From positions 1 through 37,835 of the forward strand of contig CAZJXN010000035.1 in assembly GCA_964549655.1 (NCBI GenBank): a stretch of 37,835 bases of DNA, read 5' to 3'. The stretch is from JADJNW01 sp964549655. GTDB taxonomy: Bacteria > Bacteroidota > Bacteroidia > Chitinophagales > Saprospiraceae. A program made the position numbers and the translations under genes. The notes beneath the pieces were generated by a model. That model was not told where the DNA came from. It did not search any database and saw only the letters and a list, made by a program, of their open reading frames with translations. Of this stretch, positions 33,621-37,835 are shown piece after piece; the stretch's first letter is position 1, and each line of letters starts with the position of its first letter.

Positions 33621-34361
33621 ATGCAACAAGCGAAAATCCTACTCGAAAAAATCACGACGCTCCAGAAAAGTATCAGCCTGAATCAAGGGACGATAGCGCC
33701 CATTGAGCGCGACTTGATGTTGAGCTATATTCGGCAATTGTACGAAGTTTTTTTAAATGAAGAGACTACTGTTGTTAAATCAAAGTCAATTTCTATTGAA
33801 AATGACGTGAAAGTTGCCCCCAAACCACAGGAAATAGAGCCGCCAAAGCCTGTGTACACGCCACCCAGAGTGGTGGAAACGCCTAAACCGCCCGTTGTAA
33901 AACAAGAGCCAGTCGTAGTGCGAGAAGTGCCTCCGCTGCCACCTGTGACTCCAAACTATCAGCCTACTTACACGCAACCGACGACTCGTTATAATCCGCC
34001 CGTTCAAACGCCCGTTTCGCCACCAGCCGTGCAGCGCAAAGCACCGGTAGATAGTTCTAAATTAAATACTTTATTCGATTTTAGAAAGTCAAATGATTTG
34101 TCGGAAAGATTGAGCGAGCGCCCAATTACAGACTTGACAAAAGCGTTTGCCATCAATGACAGATTGCTGTATATCAACGAGTTATTTGGAAAAGATGCGA
34201 ATTCGTTTGGCGAGTCTTTAAAATTATTGAATAAATTTGAGCGCATGGAAGAAGCGAAAAGCCTGATGGTAAGTTTGGCGGAACAATACAATTGGACGGA
34301 AGGCGAGCGCATGGAAATTGCACAAGGTTTTGTAAGAACGGTACGTAGAAAATACGCTTAA
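33621..34361 (+). CDS. Uncharacterised Bacteroidota protein with proline-rich linker
   Basis: A 246-residue protein with three parts. The first ~50 residues are helical (ILLEKITTLQKSISLNQGTIAPIERDLMLSYIRQLYEVFL). Residues ~65-145 form a linker rich in proline and valine (PEIEPPKPVYTPP, PVVKQEPVVVREVPPLPPVTP). The C-terminal ~100 residues form a helical domain (LNTLFDFRKSNDLSERLSERPITDLTKAFAINDRLLYINELFGKDANSFGESLKLLNKF, YNWTEGERMEIAQGFVRTVRRKYA). I recall this C-terminal domain in many Bacteroidota proteins of unknown role. There is no signal peptide or membrane segment, so it is probably cytoplasmic. The downstream gene is a rhomboid protease, about 100 bp on. Confidence 0.8.
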   Translation: MQQAKILLEKITTLQKSISLNQGTIAPIERDLMLSYIRQLYEVFLNEETTVVKSKSISIENDVKVAPKPQEIEPPKPVYTPPRVVETPKPPVVKQEPVVVREVPPLPPVTPNYQPTYTQPTTRYNPPVQTPVSPPAVQRKAPVDSSKLNTLFDFRKSNDLSERLSERPITDLTKAFAINDRLLYINELFGKDANSFGESLKLLNKFERMEEAKSLMVSLAEQYNWTEGERMEIAQGFVRTVRRKYA

Positions 34362-34458
34362 CTTGTGAATTGTGATTGGTTATTTGTGATTTGGGCGCTT
34401 GTTACTTGTTCTCTTTATAACGCCTCACCAATCCCAACTCACCAATCACTAATAACAA
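34362..34458. repeat. Two heptamer arrays between the proline-rich and rhomboid genes
   Basis: 34362-34396 reads CTTGTGA, ATTGTGA, TTGGTTA, TTTGTGA, TTTGGGC, with further CTTGTTA/CTTGTTC variants to 34411. 34424-34458 reads CTCACCA, ATCCCAA, CTCACCA, ATCACTA, ATAACAA and ends 7 bp before the rhomboid start. Confidence 0.75.
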
Positions 34459-34465
34459 AAATACG

Positions 34466-35170
34466 ATGTTTGAAAAATATTCTAAAAAGCTGAAAGAGAG
34501 CCTGTTGTTGCCTATTTATTTAGTTGCAATCATGTGGGCGATACAAGTGGTGAACTGGCTGGTGGGTTTGCAATTTGGTTGGTTGGGCATTTATCCGCGA
34601 GAGATTTTTGGCTTGCGCGGTATTTTGTTTGCACCTGTGATACACGGTAGTTGGGGGCATATTTTGTCCAATACACCGCCATTGTTTGTGATGAGTGCGA
34701 TGCTGCTGTTTTTTTATCGGCGCGTGGCGTTTCCGGCATTTACGATGATTTATTTGCTGACCGGTTTAGCGGTATGGATTTTTGGACGCTCGGTATTTCA
34801 CATTGGAGCGAGTGGCGTGATTTTTGGCTTGGCAACTTTTTTAATCGCGAATGGTGCTTTTCGGCGGGATTTGAAGTCTATTGCACTGGCGTTGCTGGTC
34901 GTTTTTTATTATGGCTCTATGTTTGCAGGCGTGTTGCCGGGGCAGCCGGGCGTTTCGTGGGAGAGTCACTTGCTGGGCGGTCTGGTTGGGATTTTTGCCT
35001 CTTTTTGGTACAAAGATGCGATAGAAAAGGATGAAGTAAAAGCTAAATATTCGTGGGAAGAAGAGCCACAAGAACGTACTAACTTGTTTGAATCCAATCT
35101 CTTTGACACACCTCGCGCCGAAAGGCAGCGGAAGGAGAATGATGATTATTGGTTTTCGAATAGAAGTTGA
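34466..35170 (+). CDS. Rhomboid-family intramembrane serine protease
   Basis: A 234-residue membrane protease cleaving within or next to membrane helices. The catalytic pair is present: Ser116 in GASGVIFG (GxSGxxxG) and His168 in ESHLLGGLVG. The first-helix-loop motif HGSWGHILSN (H60, H65, N69) supplies the oxyanion residues. About six hydrophobic helices lie in the first 180 residues, followed by a hydrophilic, charged C-terminal tail (KDEVKAKYSWEEEPQERT) rather than an extra helix. The substrate is unknown. It is transcribed after the proline-rich gene, possibly in one unit. Confidence 0.93.
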   Translation: MFEKYSKKLKESLLLPIYLVAIMWAIQVVNWLVGLQFGWLGIYPREIFGLRGILFAPVIHGSWGHILSNTPPLFVMSAMLLFFYRRVAFPAFTMIYLLTGLAVWIFGRSVFHIGASGVIFGLATFLIANGAFRRDLKSIALALLVVFYYGSMFAGVLPGQPGVSWESHLLGGLVGIFASFWYKDAIEKDEVKAKYSWEEEPQERTNLFESNLFDTPRAERQRKENDDYWFSNRS

Positions 35171-35198
35171 GAAAAGTTAAGGAAGTTGAAAGGGTTGA

Positions 35199-35221
35199 GT
35201 CCGAAGTTACAAACTTCGGAC
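35199..35221. terminator. Perfect 10-bp hairpin between convergent genes
   Basis: GTCCGAAGTT pairs with AACTTCGGAC around an ACA loop, between the rhomboid and TonB-receptor genes whose ends face each other. There is no T-run on either side, so it may act as a bidirectional barrier or be a dispersed repeat. Confidence 0.5.
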
Positions 35222-35249
35222 AGCTATGTTTCTCGTTTGAGGCTGAGGG

Positions 35250-35286
35250 TCTGGCATCTGGCATCTTCCAATCTGGCATCTTTTAA
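35250..35286. repeat. TCTGGCA heptamer array at the stop codon of the TonB receptor
   Basis: The units are TCTGGCA, TCTGGCA, TCTTCCAA, TCTGGCA and TCTTTTAA. The last covers the stop codon of the receptor gene (35283-35285). The block matches 19219-19255 with three mismatches in 37 bases, including the same placement of a stop codon at the TTTTAAA end. Confidence 0.85.
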
Positions 35287-37703
35287 AACTTAAACTCATA
35301 CGTCACCGAAGGAACCATCGTGCCAATCACCGATAACCGATACGCATTCACTTTATTACTTACTTGAATATTATTATTATTTTGCGTTTGAAAAAAGACG
35401 GAATACGGATTTTTTCTAAAATAAGCATTGTAAATCGAGAACATCCAGCGGCTTTCCCAGCGTTGGTTCAGTTTGCGCTTTGGCTCAATGGTCGCGCCCA
35501 AATCCAAGCGGTGATAATCGGGAATCTGGTCTTCATTACGATTCACAAAACTCGGCACATACACATTCCCAACATAAAATTTGTCCTGCGCGTACGTCAC
35601 CGGACGACCGCTGTTGTACGTGAAATTCAATGAAAAACTCACTTGTCGACTTTGCTGATAATTCAAAACCAAATTAAAAACGTGCGGACGATTGAAATTC
35701 GTCGGATAATACCTGCCACTAAAAACCCCATCTTCCGGGTACGGGCTATTCACCAAAATCTGCGCATTCGAGTATGTGTACGTCGCCCAGCCGGTGAGCT
35801 TGCCTTGATTTTCTCGAACTAACAATTCCAAGCCATACGACCTACCTTCGCCTTGTAGCAAGCCGGTTTCCATTTTTTCGAGCAGCAGAAAATTCACGCC
35901 ACTGCGATAATCCAACAAATTATCTATTTTTTTATAATATAATTCGATACTCGTTTCAAAAGCATTGTTTTTAAAATTGCGAAAATAACCCAGCGACAAC
36001 TGGTCGGTCACTTGCGGCTCGATGTACGTGTCGCTCAACTTCCAACGGTCAATCGGCAGCGCCGCCGTCGTATTAGAAATGAGTTGAATGTATTGACGCA
36101 TTCGGTTGTAGCCAATTTTGACCGAACTTTGCGGATTCAATCGCCAATTCAACGCCACACGCGGTTCAGCACCTTGATAGGTTTTTACAATTTTTCCGTC
36201 GGAATAGTCCGTCGCACCCGTCACGCTGTTGTCGTCGCGCGGGCGTTCGGGATTGTAATCATACACTTTGGTCGGACCCACATTCGCAAAATAAGAGTAA
36301 CGCAAGCCATAACTCAAACTCAACGCCGCATTGATTTTCCAGTCGTCGCCCCAATACGCCGCCGCTTCAATTGCCTGTTCTTCCGGCAAAGTGAGTGGAT
36401 TGATAGCAGATTCGGACGTGGTGGGCTGCAAATCCGCCGGGGAAATCTGGTAGCGAATGGCACTCACGCCGTAATTGAATTGATGTTTATCGAAACTTTG
36501 TTGCAAGTCAATTTTCGCATTTTGATATAACACGCTGGATTTCAACTCCGAAGCATTCGTCGCTTCATTGATTTCGTAGCCGGGCTGATAATCACTATTC
36601 GCAACCAACACATTCATAAAAAAACGCTCATTGAAAAAGTGCGTCCAACGCAAACTGTACAACGCCGTCTGCCATTTGAATAAGGTAGAATTCGCGCTCA
36701 CGCCCACCGTCGGCGACGTGTTTCCCGCCAGTCGAAACACATCTTTGCTAAAATAGCCCATGAATTGCACTTGATTGCGGTCGTTCAATTGGTATTTTAA
36801 TTTGCCAACCAAGTCATAAAAGTTCGCTTTCGTCCGTTTCAAATCCTCATCCGGCAGAAAATCAAACAAATAATCGGCATACGAAATGCGCCCTGCGGCA
36901 TACACCGACAGCTTGTTTTTCACAATCGGCGCGTCTATGAGCAAGCGACTCGCGAGGATGCCGATGCCGCCATTGACGTGCAATTTCTCATCATCTGGGT
37001 CTTTCAATGCAATGTCCAACACCGACGATGAGCGACCGCCGTACTGCGCCGGAATGCCCCCGCGATAAAACGTGACTTTTTGTACCGCATCGGGATTGAA
37101 AACTGAAAAAAGTCCCAGCAAATGCGAGGTATTGAACAACGGCACGCCGTCCATCAGCACCAGATTTTGGTCGGTATTGCCGCCGCGCACGTTGAAGCCG
37201 CCTGCGCCTTCGCCCACCGTCGTCACGCCCGGCAGCAGGAGGATGCTGCGGATCACGTCCACCTCGCCGAGCAAAGACGGCAGTTTTCGGATGGATTGAA
37301 TGCTGAGTTGCGTCACGCCAATGTCGGTGGAGGAGAGGTTGTAATCCGCCGCGCGCTCGCGCACCACGATTTCTTCGAGTTGATTGAGCGATTGTTCGAG
37401 GTTGATGGTTTGCGTCGTATTTTTATTCAAAGTGAGTTCGACCCGTTTGGCATCGTAGCCTAAGTAGCTGATTTGCAGCACGTAATTACCCGCCGCCAGC
37501 CGAAGCAGGAAAAAACCATTCAAATCTGTCGTGGCACCAATTTGGGTATTTTCAATCTGAACGGTCGCATTAGGAAGGGGGAAATTGTCGAAGTCTTTCA
37601 CCACGCCAGTAAGGGTGACGGTGTCGCGGGGCGATTGGGCGAATGCAGGCAAGGCACTTAGCAGGCTCATTCCAAGCCAAAAAGAGCGTAAAAGTTTTTT
37701 CAT
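35283..37703 (-). CDS. TonB-dependent receptor with carboxypeptidase-regulatory-like N-terminal domain
   Basis: An outer-membrane gated pore of 806 residues. The frame is open to 37832, but the ATG at 37703 starts a signal peptide (MKKLLRSFWLGMSLLSALPAFAQ), so I use it. After it comes a CarboxypepD_reg-like domain (TGVVKDFDNFPLPNATVQIENTQIGATTDLNGFFLLRLAAGNYVLQISYLGY), then the plug (LPSLLGEVDVIRSILLLPGVTTVGEGAGGFNVRGGNTDQNLVLMDGVPLFNTSHLLGLFSVFNPDAVQKVTFYRGGIPAQYGGRSSSVLDI) and the 22-strand barrel, ending in an aromatic C-terminus (SVTYEFKF). No SusD partner is adjacent, so it belongs to the non-Sus, FecA/CirA-like group, and its substrate cannot be inferred. Its upstream region lies at the edge of the window. 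Confidence 0.95.
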   Translation of the reverse strand: MKKLLRSFWLGMSLLSALPAFAQSPRDTVTLTGVVKDFDNFPLPNATVQIENTQIGATTDLNGFFLLRLAAGNYVLQISYLGYDAKRVELTLNKNTTQTINLEQSLNQLEEIVVRERAADYNLSSTDIGVTQLSIQSIRKLPSLLGEVDVIRSILLLPGVTTVGEGAGGFNVRGGNTDQNLVLMDGVPLFNTSHLLGLFSVFNPDAVQKVTFYRGGIPAQYGGRSSSVLDIALKDPDDEKLHVNGGIGILASRLLIDAPIVKNKLSVYAAGRISYADYLFDFLPDEDLKRTKANFYDLVGKLKYQLNDRNQVQFMGYFSKDVFRLAGNTSPTVGVSANSTLFKWQTALYSLRWTHFFNERFFMNVLVANSDYQPGYEINEATNASELKSSVLYQNAKIDLQQSFDKHQFNYGVSAIRYQISPADLQPTTSESAINPLTLPEEQAIEAAAYWGDDWKINAALSLSYGLRYSYFANVGPTKVYDYNPERPRDDNSVTGATDYSDGKIVKTYQGAEPRVALNWRLNPQSSVKIGYNRMRQYIQLISNTTAALPIDRWKLSDTYIEPQVTDQLSLGYFRNFKNNAFETSIELYYKKIDNLLDYRSGVNFLLLEKMETGLLQGEGRSYGLELLVRENQGKLTGWATYTYSNAQILVNSPYPEDGVFSGRYYPTNFNRPHVFNLVLNYQQSRQVSFSLNFTYNSGRPVTYAQDKFYVGNVYVPSFVNRNEDQIPDYHRLDLGATIEPKRKLNQRWESRWMFSIYNAYFRKNPYSVFFQTQNNNNIQVSNKVNAYRLSVIGTMVPSVTYEFKF

Positions 37704-37835
37704 ACTAAAAATTTTGATGCTGGGAAAGATAGGATTTTTCAAAAAGTTTTTTAGACAAAAAAAAGTTTTTTTACAATTGATAACTTGTAGCGACTGTCTT
37801 GTATCCTGTAAATAATAAATGTGAATGTACACTTA

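Noticed and set aside
1..37835. tRNA or other structured RNA genes
   Set aside because: I looked for T-loop-like GGTTCGA/TTCAANNC arms paired with acceptor stems in the spacers and found none; no computed covariance search was possible.

Overview
The window is a stretch of a Bacteroidota chromosome, probably of the Saprospirales/Chitinophagales kind (phylum confident, order a guess). The evidence is a 1108-residue SecA with the phylum's long form, a PhoD-like phosphatase ending in a type IX secretion (T9SS) sorting domain, a TonB-dependent receptor with an N-terminal carboxypeptidase-regulatory domain, paired sugar-phosphate isomerase and Gfo/Idh/MocA genes, and AT-rich spacers. I see no rRNA, tRNA, CRISPR array, phage or transposase gene. 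Three runs of exactly 100 N (1514-1613, 18611-18710, 25919-26018) are assembly placeholders; two sit inside tandem arrays and the third cuts a lactonase gene.

Layout. 96-869: outer-membrane-type protein. 1459-1668: composite satellite. 1790-5116: secA, with two palindromes upstream. 5575-9620: peptide uptake block (POT transporter, OPT transporter, small membrane protein). 9675-13278: family 4 glycosyltransferase and an RND/MMPL exporter. 13308-16198 (minus strand): two GlsB/YeaQ-like membrane proteins, a VWA (CoxE-like) protein, tsaB and a 73-residue orphan. 16414-18471: T9SS-exported PhoD-like phosphatase. 18786-22607 (minus): GNAT acetyltransferase, exonuclease III, Tex. 22911-25523 (minus): a large beta-propeller protein and a 67-residue membrane peptide. 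25773-26728: lipoprotein lactonase interrupted by a gap. 27015-32502: sugar-phosphate isomerase (plus) facing a minus-strand oxidoreductase/isomerase pair, with a toxin-antitoxin island between them. 32799-35170: thymidine kinase, an uncharacterised proline-rich protein and a rhomboid protease. 35283-37703: TonB-dependent receptor.

The most interesting part is 27997-30264. The last 20 codons of the minus-strand isomerase gene (30205-31260) occur three times, always in frame and differing almost only at third codon positions. One toxin-antitoxin module lies between each pair of copies: an intact ParE-type pair, and a decayed PIN-type pair with an in-frame stop in the antitoxin and a frameshift in the toxin. 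Two of the tails share a further ~75 bp of downstream sequence with a hairpin, while the outermost tail has a different last codon and stop. This is what stepwise insertion of tail-carrying cassettes at a gene's 3' end would leave, but no recombinase gene is present.

A second theme is that most spacers carry short arrays of 6- to 8-base repeats, predominantly 7 bases, whose sequence changes from spacer to spacer (AGTAGGC, AGAANNC, TTGTTAT, TCTGGCA, CTCACCA and a 21-bp unit that is 3 x 7). They often touch start or stop codons and resemble in style the heptamer repeats known from filamentous cyanobacteria.
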